Notes under the pieces: model-generated | Database searches by the model: none | Seen by the model: only the letters and a program-made list of their open reading frames with translations | What the model was told of the DNA's origin: nothing | Position numbers and translations under genes: made by a program | Assembly: GCF_028435365.1 (NCBI RefSeq) | Contig: NZ_JAGTJJ010000086.1 | Coordinates: 1 to 38,173, forward strand | From: Polyangium jinanense | GTDB taxonomy: Bacteria > Myxococcota > Polyangia > Polyangiales > Polyangiaceae | Length of the DNA: 38,173 nt | Direction of reading: 5' to 3' | Shown: piece by piece, positions 1 through 6,611 of the stretch | Layout of the letters: each line of letters starts with the position of its first letter | Numbering within the stretch: the first letter of the stretch is position 1

Positions 1-163
1 CATGCCGAGGAGCGAAGAAGGTCGGAGGAAGGCAACGGCGCACGTCAACGCGGCTACCGCCACACGGAAGCGCAGCGTAAAAACCGCGCTAAAGGCCTTG
101 ACGTCGGAGCTGCCTCATCGTCGCCGTCCTCCGCGCGCGGGCCCGGGACAGGGGTCCCCGTTC
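1..163. other. Left edge, no gene supported; upstream region of the interrupted S23-type gene
   Basis: I see no coding region with plausible codon bias and family resemblance here. A TTGACG at 98-103 could be a -35 element, but nothing like a good -10 follows at the right distance. The stretch should hold the promoter and leader of the four-helix bundle gene whose ribosome binding site lies at 164-175. It also contains short GC-rich inverted repeats around 140-168 in what would be that leader. Confidence 0.3.
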
Positions 164-180
164 GGGGAAGGAGGTACCAA
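164..180 (+). promoter_or_regulatory. Orphaned ribosome binding site plus first base of a start codon
   Basis: A very strong Shine-Dalgarno sequence (GGGGAAGGAGGT, 164-175) is followed by ACCA and then a single A at 180, where the group II intron begins. Removing the intron (181-2125) joins this A to TG at 2126-2127. That makes an ATG five bases after GGAGG, in frame with the four-helix bundle gene. The site is therefore the translation start signal of that gene, cut off by the insertion. Seen directly in sequence; the intron ends are supported by the intron consensus. Confidence 0.8.
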
Positions 181-220
181 GTCGGGTAGGCCGGGGTCGA
201 TTACCCCCCGGCCCCCCACG

Positions 221-253
221 GATCCGGACGTGCGGATTTCCCGCATCCGGCTC
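221..253 (-). ncRNA. Group II intron domain V (catalytic hairpin)
   Basis: The minus strand from 253 to 221 reads GAGCCGGATGCGGG, then AAAT, then CCGCACGTCCGGATC. This is the roughly 34-nt domain V hairpin with the AGC catalytic triad at its 5' side and a two-part stem. Domain VI follows (about 219-184), with a GC-rich stem carrying an unpaired TAA-like bulge that could hold the branch-point adenosine. The intact domain V argues that the ribozyme is functional. Confidence 0.85.
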
Positions 254-270
254 TTCGGGACACGGGTTCG

Positions 271-1602
271 CTACGCGAATTTGGAGTACGGGTGCACGAT
301 GCGCGGCGGCGGGAGCGGATATCGCTCAAGCAGTCGGTTCATGCGTTCCCAGGTCATGCGGGCCCGTTGCGAGCGACGGTTGAGCCACTTGCACCATGCC
401 CGCTTCACCTCGTAGAGCAGCTTGCGGAGAGCTTTACCGTTCCCGGTGATCCCGTAGTACTGGTAGTGCCCTTGCACCTTCTGCCCCAAGGTTTCCTGCT
501 GCACGCGGATATCGTCGTGACGGTGCACCTTGCACCATTCGGCGATCCGCTTGATCGCTCTGCGGAATCGGTCCTTGGCTGTCCTGCGCTTCACTATCCA
601 TTTTCCGGAGAGTGATCTTCCCCAGAAGTGCGTGAAACCCAGCAGGTCGAACGTTCCCGGCCCGCTCCGCTCGCTGCTGGGCAGGTGTCGGTCGGGACGA
701 CGAAAGTCGACCAGTCGCGTCTTGTCGGGATGCAGCGTCAGCCCAAACCTACCAAATCGCTTCGGCAGGACAGCCATTGCACGCGCCGCATCTCGTTTGT
801 CGCTGAACAGCAGCACGGCATCGTCGGCGTACCGAAAAAGCCGTGCCGTCCCCGACAATCGCGGAAGCACCTCTCGGTGAAACCACGTGTCGAGTACCTC
901 ATGGAGGAAGATGTTCGCCAGGATCGGCGAGATCACACCTCCTTGCGGTGTGCCTGCGACGGGATACGACAGCTCCCCTCGTTCGAGCACGCCCGCATTC
1001 AACCATTTTCCGATGAGCCTCAGCAATACTCCATCGCGTACCCTGCGGACAAGGACGTCCCGCAACATTCGGTGTTCCACGGAGTCGAAGAACTTCCTGA
1101 TGTCGATTTCCAGGACCCACCCGCCCCTCATGATCACAGCCTGCGGCTGAACGTCTGCCAACGCCTGATGCGCCGATCGCTTGGGCCGGAAGCCATATGA
1201 GCAGTTTAGAAAGTCTTGCTCGTAGATGGCCTCCAGCACCATGGCGACGGCGCGTTGCAGGACCTTGTCCTCGAAGGTAGGGATCCCGATCGGTCTCGTT
1301 TCTGACCCATTTCCCTTCGGGATGTGGACACGTCGCACAGGTGGAGCGCGGTAGGTTCCGGACTTCGCACGGTCGAGCAGCGACTGGAGGTTTCCCTCCA
1401 GGTTGGCCGCATACTCGTTCGCACTCTGCCGATCGATTCCCACGGCGCCGTCCTTGCGCGTGCGTCGGTAGGCTTCATGCAGCCAGACGATGTCGATGTT
1501 ATGGGCGAGCGTCCGAAATGCCATATCGGGCGCTTCCCTCGCCTGCTTCGCTATCCGTTCGAGTTTCGTGGAGATGTTTGCGGAGGTCTGTGACTCCATC
1601 AT
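271..1602 (-). CDS. ltrA: Group II intron reverse transcriptase/maturase
   Basis: Intron-encoded protein of 443 residues. It acts as maturase for intron splicing and as reverse transcriptase for target-primed retrohoming. Visible motifs are QGGVISP at 220-226 (RT motif 4) and YADD at 258-261 (catalytic aspartates). A maturase (X) domain follows and the protein ends in [13 protein letters not shown]. There is no C-terminal HNH endonuclease domain, so mobility would rely on single-stranded target DNA at forks. I chose the ATG at 1602 because GGAGGGAAAG stands just upstream. The frame stays open to 1806, but that part is the structured intron RNA and not family-like protein. Expression is probably from the intron transcript or from a host promoter reading leftward. 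Confidence 0.93.
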   Translation of the reverse strand: MMESQTSANISTKLERIAKQAREAPDMAFRTLAHNIDIVWLHEAYRRTRKDGAVGIDRQSANEYAANLEGNLQSLLDRAKSGTYRAPPVRRVHIPKGNGSETRPIGIPTFEDKVLQRAVAMVLEAIYEQDFLNCSYGFRPKRSAHQALADVQPQAVIMRGGWVLEIDIRKFFDSVEHRMLRDVLVRRVRDGVLLRLIGKWLNAGVLERGELSYPVAGTPQGGVISPILANIFLHEVLDTWFHREVLPRLSGTARLFRYADDAVLLFSDKRDAARAMAVLPKRFGRFGLTLHPDKTRLVDFRRPDRHLPSSERSGPGTFDLLGFTHFWGRSLSGKWIVKRRTAKDRFRRAIKRIAEWCKVHRHDDIRVQQETLGQKVQGHYQYYGITGNGKALRKLLYEVKRAWCKWLNRRSQRARMTWERMNRLLERYPLPPPRIVHPYSKFA

Positions 1603-2127
1603 CTTTCCCTCCAACGGTTCCGTTTCCCGGTGCCGTCCTTCGCTCAGCGGGGTCCCTTGGGCCGGTTCCCCCACGTCACTGCTCCTACTACGGCACTCCG
1701 ACTCCCCGACACCCGTCGACCGCACGCTTCGTTGCCTTCGCGTCGGCCTACCCGCCGATTGGCGGGAGGTATCGGGGCCTCCCAGGTTCCTGGGAGACCC
1801 TTGCACACATGCCGTGCTCCTTGACCCCGGGCAGCCTCTGCGCCGGACCGATGGGCTCAGTTGCCCTGCTGACGCTTCGGTGTTGCCTTCCGCCGAACCA
1901 ACGACGTCGGCCTGGCCCGCATCCTATTTCGGGGCTCGCTCACACGGCCTGCGTGCTCGCTGTCTACGCTTCGTCCCCGTCGTCGCCGACGGACACGCAA
2001 GACTCGCTTCCGGCTGGTGGTCAGCCTTGGCCGGGCGGCTACTGGTACACATTCGCCGCATGGGTCTCTTCGTGAGGTTTCTGTCTGTCGTTGCTTCCTC
2101 CTCACCCAGGCTTCGCCTGGCGCACTG

Positions 2128-2448
2128 GTGCTCAGGATCTACAGCGTCACGATCGAATTGCTGCGGCGGCTGCGGCCCATCATCGAGAAGATCGGCGGGA
2201 AGGATGCAAACCTGGCGGATCAGCTACGGCGCGCCGCCACAAGCGTGCCGCTGAATCTGCACGAGGGCGCGTATTCGCAGGGGCGGAACGAAAGGGCGCG
2301 GTGGCACACGGCCATGGGATCCGCTGCCGAGGTGCGCGCGTGCTTGGATGTAGCGGAAGCACTCGGGTACGTAGAACCGGTCGATGATGGGCTGCGCGAT
2401 GCGCTCGACCATATCATCGCCACCCTGCACCGGCTGGCGCGGAGGTGA
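2128..2448 (+). CDS. Four-helix bundle protein (S23/bAvd-like), start codon split by the group II intron
   Basis: About 106 residues remain from GTG 2128 to the stop. They match the S23 (23S-rRNA-intervening-sequence protein) family: an N-terminal LRIYSVTIELL helix, then LADQLRRAATSVPLNLHEGAYSQ, and a helical C-terminus ending in TLHRLARR. Family members form small helical-bundle oligomers, and their cellular role is unknown. The original start was ATG made of base 180 plus 2126-2127, giving M-V-L-R-I-Y. The intron now separates that start and its ribosome binding site from the body. GTG 2128 has no Shine-Dalgarno sequence in front of it (the preceding DNA is the intron's antisense 5' end), so translation is probably lost or very weak. 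Family call is firm; loss of expression is inference. Confidence 0.85.
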   Translation: MLRIYSVTIELLRRLRPIIEKIGGKDANLADQLRRAATSVPLNLHEGAYSQGRNERARWHTAMGSAAEVRACLDVAEALGYVEPVDDGLRDALDHIIATLHRLARR

Positions 2449-2456
2449 TGCGTAAA

Positions 2457-2483
2457 GCGGGCCGTCCTTCGCCGGGCGGCCCG
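2457..2483 (+). terminator. Hairpin terminator after the S23-type gene
   Basis: GCGGGCCG (2457-2464) pairs perfectly with CGGCCCGC (2476-2483) around a short loop, nine bases after the stop codon. There is no long T run, which is usual in such GC-rich genomes. Position and stem strength fit a transcription terminator. Confidence 0.55.
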
Positions 2484-2492
2484 CCACTTTCA

Positions 2493-2570
2493 CGGAAGCG
2501 GAAGCGGAGGCGGAGGCGGAGGCGGAGGCGGAGGCGCGTGCGCAGGCGCGTGCGCACGTGCGTGCGCAGG
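2493..2570. repeat. GGAGGC hexamer tract and alternating purine-pyrimidine run
   Basis: Seven tandem hexamers (GGAAGC x2, then GGAGGC x5) occupy 2493-2536. They are followed to about 2570 by an almost alternating GCGTGCGC-type run that could adopt Z-form DNA. The tract sits between the terminator of the S23-type gene and the 3' end of the sigma factor gene. It is the reverse-complement counterpart of the much longer CCTCCG/CTTCCG tract at 3821-4096. Confidence 0.8.
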
Positions 2571-2574
2571 CGGA

Positions 2575-3123
2575 TCAGGCGAGCGCGAGGGTTTGCAGGT
2601 GCCGTCGGGCGAGCGAGATGCGGGCGTAGGCGGTCTTCGTTTTGATGCCGAGCGCTTCGGCGATCTCCCGGATCGAACGGCCCTCCAGGTATGGCACGAC
2701 CACCGCCCGGATGCGCGGGCCGATCCTCAAGAGGAATCGCTTGAGCCGGAAGAGCCCGTACGTCGCCAGCACGAGCGCCTCCGTCGACTCCGCTTCGTCT
2801 TCCCGCTCGGGAAAGTCATCCGAAAGGCCCGCGAGGACCTCCCGTTCGCAACGCACCAGCTTTCGATGGTTGCGCGCACGGTTGAGCCCAATCATCAGGA
2901 GCCACGGGCGCGCCTGCTCCGGCGTGACAAGACATTCAAGGCGTCGCCAGGCCGTAATGAAGACCTCCTGCACGACGTCGTCCACGTCGCGGGGAGGGAT
3001 GGCCTGTCCGAGAAGGAGGCGGCGCAGGAAATCGCGGTGTTCCAGGTAAAGGCGCCCAAGCAGGGCGTGCGCCGCCGTAAAGTTTGCCGGCGGCGGATGG
3101 AGCGGTATCGTTGCCATACTCAT
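2575..3123 (-). CDS. ECF-type RNA polymerase sigma factor
   Basis: 182-residue sigma-70-family factor of the extracytoplasmic-function kind (only regions 2 and 4). Region 2 (about 25-95) contains DVDDVVQEVFITAWRRL, the core-binding and -10 melting helices. Region 4 (about 125-178) contains YLEGRSIREIAEALGIKTKT followed by the AYARISLARRHLQ recognition helix that reads the -35 element. No anti-sigma factor or transmembrane regulator is adjacent: the gene stands alone between an S23-type gene and a DUF559 gene. Its trigger cannot be read from context. Start taken at the ATG at 3123; a second in-frame ATG two codons later is equally possible. Confidence 0.9.
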   Translation of the reverse strand: MSMATIPLHPPPANFTAAHALLGRLYLEHRDFLRRLLLGQAIPPRDVDDVVQEVFITAWRRLECLVTPEQARPWLLMIGLNRARNHRKLVRCEREVLAGLSDDFPEREDEAESTEALVLATYGLFRLKRFLLRIGPRIRAVVVPYLEGRSIREIAEALGIKTKTAYARISLARRHLQTLALA

Positions 3124-3318
3124 GACTCCGGACTGTGCGGGGTTGTGGGGAGACGCCGGTCGGTGTTACCAGCACCGGCTGGCGTCGCTTGCTTTGTCTC
3201 ATGGATTGCGGCCCGAGGCAATTGGAAAAGAGCGGATTGGTTCGTCGGCGGAGAACCCACGATCCGCCGCGAATGGGGCGAGGGCGTTGGAATGGGAGCT
3301 GTGATCCTGGGCTGAAAG
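3124..3318. other. Intergenic region upstream of the sigma factor
   Basis: About 195 bp between the sigma factor start and the left palindromic repeat of the DUF559 element. It probably holds the sigma gene promoter on the minus strand. I could not pick a convincing -35/-10 pair and see no gene. Confidence 0.3.
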
Positions 3319-3358
3319 TCCCTCATCCCCAGCCCCTCTCCCGTCCCGGGAGAGGGGA
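3319..3358 (-). repeat. 40-bp REP-like palindromic repeat, left copy
   Basis: The minus-strand reading starts TCCCCTCTCCCGGGACGGGA and continues through GAGGGGCTGGGGATGAGGGA. It holds a perfect 11-bp stem (CCCCTCTCCCG / CGGGAGAGGGG) around GGA, plus a single-stranded-looking tail. It matches the right copy at 39 of 40 positions in inverted orientation. It may also act as a transcription terminator. Confidence 0.9.
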
Positions 3359-3400
3359 TAATCGGCGAAACTCTCCGGCGCCCGGGGTCGATGGACAGGC

Positions 3401-3805
3401 ATGGCCCGTCCTGTCCGCGCCCAAACGCACCGTGCCCGCGCCCTGCGTCGCTTCGCAACTCCTGCCGAGCGGTTCCTTTGGAGTCTTCTCCGGGACCGTC
3501 GTCTGTTCGGCGCAAAGTTCCGCCGACAACACCCGATAGGGCCCTACTTCGCCGACTTCTTTTGCAAAGAGGCCGGTCTCGTCATCGAGGCGGACGGCGC
3601 GCCTCACTTTCGAGCCCCAACGCGTGACGCCATTCGTGATGGCCAGCTCAGGTCGATGGGACTGACCGTCCTACGCTTCGAAAACCGCGAATTCCTCCTC
3701 GAACCCGATCGCGTCATCAATCGCATCCACGCGTGCTTGACCGCTCTCCTCCCCTCTCCCGGGACGGGAGAGGGGCTGGGGGTGAGGGAATCGCCCCGGA
3801 AGTGA
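3401..3805 (+). CDS. DUF559 domain protein (Vsr/restriction-endonuclease-like fold)
   Basis: 134 residues. The N-terminal two thirds are typical DUF559: TPAERFLWSLLRDRRL, then FRRQHPIGPYFADFFC, then LVIEADGAPH, and a late VLRFENREFL segment. The family resembles very-short-patch repair and related PD-(D/E)XK nucleases, with candidate catalytic residues in AER, FADF and EADG. No biochemical role is firmly known. The last roughly 19 residues (PSPGTGEGLGVRE and following) are encoded by the right-hand palindromic repeat, so gene and repeat are physically fused. The start at ATG 3401 has no clear Shine-Dalgarno sequence. The gene sits exactly between two inverted 40-bp repeats, which suggests it travels with them. 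Family call firm; nuclease activity inferred. Confidence 0.85.
   Translation: MARPVRAQTHRARALRRFATPAERFLWSLLRDRRLFGAKFRRQHPIGPYFADFFCKEAGLVIEADGAPHFRAPTRDAIRDGQLRSMGLTVLRFENREFLLEPDRVINRIHACLTALLPSPGTGEGLGVRESPRK
3750..3789 (+). repeat. 40-bp REP-like palindromic repeat, right copy
   Basis: Inverted partner of the copy at 3319-3358, differing at one base (GGGGGTGAGG versus GGGGATGAGG). It carries the same perfect 11-bp stem with a 3-nt loop. It overlaps the 3' end of the DUF559 gene and encodes its C-terminal residues. The two copies bracket a 471-bp unit. Confidence 0.9.
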
Positions 3806-3820
3806 GGTATGTCCCCGTTC

Positions 3821-4096
3821 CGCTCCCGCTTCAGCTGCAGCTCCCGCTTCAGCTTCAGCTTCAGCTTCAGCTCCCGCTACCGCCTCCGCCCCCGCCTCCG
3901 CCTCCGCTTCCGCCTCCGCCTCCGCCTCCGCCTCCGCTTCCGCCTCCGCTTCCGCATCCGCCTCCGCCTCCGCCTCCGCCTCCGCTTCCGCCTCCGCTTC
4001 CGCATCCGCCTCCGCCTCCGCCTCCGCCTCCGCCTCCGCCTCCGCCTCCGCCTCCGCTTCCGCCTCCGCCTCCGCCTCCGCTCTCGCTTCCGCATC
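3821..4096. repeat. Hexanucleotide tract (CTTCAG, then CCTCCG/CTTCCG)
   Basis: About 275 bp of 6-bp repeats: first CTCCCG/CTTCAG units, then a long run of CCTCCG broken by CTTCCG and CATCCG variants. In the frame of the downstream kinase it would read (Ala-Ser)n and stays open from 3786. However, it contains no ATG, GTG or TTG in that frame before GTG 4167, so it is treated as untranslated upstream DNA. Together with 3806-3820 and 4097-4166 it fills the gap between the DUF559 and kinase genes; no other gene is visible. Confidence 0.9.
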
Positions 4097-4166
4097 TTTT
4101 CCCGCCTCGGCCCGCCCCCTCTCCGTCCCGCTTGCCTATCCTTCGCTGCATCGGCATCCTCTCGCC

Positions 4167-6611
4167 GTGCAGCCTGGAGACGTTGTCGGCGGTCGTTTCG
4201 TCCTCGAGCGTATCGCCGGCACGGGGGGCATGGGCTCGGTGTTCCGCGGGCTCGACCGTGTCACGCAGCAGCCCGTGGCCATCAAGGTCCTCGCGCAGCA
4301 CGACCCTGAGGCCATCCGCCGCTTCGATCATGAGGCCAAGATCCTCGCGGAGCTCGGCCATCCCCATATCGTGCGTTACGTTGCGCACGGGGCCGCGCCC
4401 TCGGGCGCGCCGTGGCTCGTCATGGAATGGCTGGAAGGCAGGAGCCTCGCGTCACGCCTCGTCGAAGGACACCTCACGCAGGCTGAAGCCGTCCTCCTTG
4501 GGATCCGCATCGCCTCTGCCCTCGCGGCGGCGCATGCGCGCGGCATCGTCCACCGCGACGTCAAGCCGAGCAACGTCTTCCTCATCGGCGGCTCACCGGA
4601 GGCGGCAAAAGTCCTGGATTTCGGCCTCGCGCAGGCCGCCGCGGGCGGCGCGCGCCTCACCCGCACCGGAAGCGTCCTCGGCACGCCTGGGTACATGGCC
4701 CCCGAACAGGCCCAGGGCTCGCGCATCCGCGTCAATGCGCGGGCGGACGTGTTTTCCCTCGGCGCGCTGCTCTTCGAGTGCCTGACGGGCAAACCCGCGT
4801 TCGAAGGCGAGGGCGTCATGGCCATCCTCGCGCGCCTCCTCCTCGAAGATGCCCCGCGCGTGCGTTCGATCCGCCCCGACATCCCCCGCGCGCTCGACAC
4901 ACTCGTCGCGCGCATGCTCTCGCGCGTCGCCGAGGCTCGGCCCGCGGACGGCGCCGAGGTGTTGCGCGCCCTCGAGGGCATCGACACCGTTGGAGGTGAA
5001 AGGATCTCCGTCGTACCGGCCTTGCCCGAGGGGATCAGCGATCGCGAGCATCGCCTCGTCTGCGCGGTCGTCGCCGCGCCCGCCGTGGAGACGGCCGTGC
5101 GGCCTTCGAGCCCCACGCTGCGCACGCAGCTCCCTCGTTCGTCCTGGGACGACGTGCGGGTCATCGCGCGGCGGCACGGCGCTTCGCCCACGGAGCTCGC
5201 TTCGGGCACGCTTTTGCTCTCGCTCGACGGCGCCGCGGACGGGCCGGTGCGCGCCGCGCGTTGCGCCTTGGAGATGGCCGAGCTCCTCCTCGGCTTCCGG
5301 GTCGCGCTCGTCACGGGTCGGTCCGACGCGAGGCGTGATCTGCCGGCCCCCGAAGTCGTCGAGCGCGCGCTCGGTCTGCTCAAGCGCGGGTGCCGCACAC
5401 CGGCCTTCGGGGTTCGGATCGACGATCGAACGCAAGCGCTCCTGCCCGCGCGGTTCGAGATCGAAGGCTCGCCCGACGACGCGCGTCTCCGCGGCGAGCG
5501 AAGCGATCTCGGCGAGCCGTGTCCTCTGCTCGGGCGTCCGTGCACGCTCATGGGCCGCAAGGGCGAGCTCGCGGTGATCCTCGATCTGCTCGAAGAAGGC
5601 CTCGACGAGCCGCGCGCGGCGGCCGCGCTCGTGGTCGCACCGGCCGGGCTCGGAAAGACACGCCTCGCGCAGGAGGTGGTCCGCTCGCTCGTGTCGAGCC
5701 GCCCGGATCTCGTGGTCGGCTACGGACGACCCGGCGTCGGCGCCGCCGATTTCGGGGTGATCGAGCCTGTGATCCGCGCCCTCTCGCCCTCGCTTTCCGC
5801 GAACGACGCGGCTCGCTTCGAGGAGCGAGCACTCGACGTTCTTCGTGCACGTGCGGAGGCGGGGCCGCTCTTGCTCGTGCTCGACGACGTGCAGTGGGCG
5901 GACGCGGCTTCGCTCGCGCTCGTGGATCAGGCGCTCGGAGAGCTCCCGGATCGCCCGATCGGCGTGCTCGCGCTCGCCCGACCCGAGGTGCGTGATCGCG
6001 CGCCGGGGCTCTTCGCACGCCGGAGCGTGCAGGAGATCCGCCTGGGGACGCTCTCGCAGCGGGCCTCGCGCGAGCTCTTGCGACGCGCGCTCGGGCCCGA
6101 CGTGCCGGACGAGGAACTCGCGACGCTCGCGCAGCGGGCCGACGGACATCCGCTCTTCTTGCAGGAGCTCGCGCATGGCGCGACGGCCGTGACGCCGGAG
6201 GCGCTGCTCGCCGTGCACGGCCCCGCGATCGCCGAGCTCGCGCCGGCTGCGCGGCGGCTTCTCCGCGCGGCGGCCCTCGTCGGCGTCACGTTCTGGGAGG
6301 GCGCGGTCGTCACGCTGCTCGGCGGCGAAGCGGACATCACGCAGGTGCGGATCCAGCTCGGGGAGCTCGCGAAGCGCGAGGTCATCACGCGTCGGCGCGC
6401 GAGCAGCGCCCCGAACGACACCGAGTACGCGTTTAGCCAGCCCATGCTGCGCGAGGCGTTCCTGGCGACGTCGACGGAGGCGGACATCCGGCGAGGTCAG
6501 GCGCTCGCGGAGCGCTGGCTCGCGGGCTCGGGCGTGCGCGCCACGGGCCTCGCGGGGGAGGCCGACGCCTCCCTGGCCCTCGCGCTGAAGCAAGGTGGCA
6601 CGAGGACATGA
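4167..6611 (+). CDS. Ser/Thr protein kinase with degenerate cyclase-like domain and AAA/STAND-type ATPase
   Basis: 814 residues, cytosolic (no membrane helix). Kinase domain about 10-270: Gly loop GTGGMGSVF, Lys40 (VAIK), Glu56, catalytic HRD 129-131 with Lys133 and Asn136, DFG 151-153, APE 178-180. All catalytic residues are present. Residues about 295-450 resemble a nucleotidyl cyclase homology domain in layout but lack the metal-binding aspartates. An ATPase domain follows, with Walker A APAGLGKT (491-498) and Walker B LVLDDVQWAD (Asp573/574). The protein stops shortly after the ATPase module, without the long helical-repeat tail of its neighbour. The GTG start at 4167 is chosen because MQPGDVVGGRF aligns with MKRGDVIAGRF of the next gene. 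Its stop overlaps that gene's start (ATGA at 6608). Confidence 0.92.
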   Translation: MQPGDVVGGRFVLERIAGTGGMGSVFRGLDRVTQQPVAIKVLAQHDPEAIRRFDHEAKILAELGHPHIVRYVAHGAAPSGAPWLVMEWLEGRSLASRLVEGHLTQAEAVLLGIRIASALAAAHARGIVHRDVKPSNVFLIGGSPEAAKVLDFGLAQAAAGGARLTRTGSVLGTPGYMAPEQAQGSRIRVNARADVFSLGALLFECLTGKPAFEGEGVMAILARLLLEDAPRVRSIRPDIPRALDTLVARMLSRVAEARPADGAEVLRALEGIDTVGGERISVVPALPEGISDREHRLVCAVVAAPAVETAVRPSSPTLRTQLPRSSWDDVRVIARRHGASPTELASGTLLLSLDGAADGPVRAARCALEMAELLLGFRVALVTGRSDARRDLPAPEVVERALGLLKRGCRTPAFGVRIDDRTQALLPARFEIEGSPDDARLRGERSDLGEPCPLLGRPCTLMGRKGELAVILDLLEEGLDEPRAAAALVVAPAGLGKTRLAQEVVRSLVSSRPDLVVGYGRPGVGAADFGVIEPVIRALSPSLSANDAARFEERALDVLRARAEAGPLLLVLDDVQWADAASLALVDQALGELPDRPIGVLALARPEVRDRAPGLFARRSVQEIRLGTLSQRASRELLRRALGPDVPDEELATLAQRADGHPLFLQELAHGATAVTPEALLAVHGPAIAELAPAARRLLRAAALVGVTFWEGAVVTLLGGEADITQVRIQLGELAKREVITRRRASSAPNDTEYAFSQPMLREAFLATSTEADIRRGQALAERWLAGSGVRATGLAGEADASLALALKQGGTRT

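Larger units (their letters stand above)
181..2125 (-). mobile_element. Group II intron (1945 bp) with maturase ORF
   Basis: Read on the minus strand, the element opens with the group II 5' consensus GTGCG (2125-2121), followed by a stem GCCAGGCGAAGCCTGG. It closes with domain V (253-221), a GC-rich domain VI, and the typical 3' end CTACCCGAC at 189-181. The reverse transcriptase/maturase gene lies between, as expected for domain IV. Joining the flanks restores a good start codon and ribosome binding site for the plus-strand S23-type gene, which confirms both ends. The intron is antisense to that gene, so RNA splicing cannot repair the gene's own message. The element looks complete and possibly mobile. 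Its class was not assigned, because that needs a domain I fold and a maturase phylogeny. Confidence 0.9.

Noticed and set aside
2..415. 137-codon plus-strand frame at the left edge
   Set aside because: It runs through the antisense of the intron's 3' structure and maturase end, has no family features, and is Arg/Pro-rich like a shadow frame.
181..2448. Diversity-generating retroelement (reverse transcriptase next to an Avd-like four-helix bundle gene)
   Set aside because: The enzyme has QGGVISP in motif 4 instead of the SQ-type motif of such elements. A group II domain V/VI is present and no template/variable repeat pair is visible. The S23-type gene is simply the insertion target.
3786..4166. 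N-terminal (Ala-Ser)n extension of the first kinase
   Set aside because: The frame is open but contains no ATG, GTG or TTG before 4167, and the alignment with the second kinase begins at 4167.
3733..4785. Proline-rich 350-codon frame over the hexamer tract, and the matching glycine-rich minus-strand frame
   Set aside because: Both are translations of a simple repeat followed by the wrong frame of the kinase gene. No ribosome site or domain.
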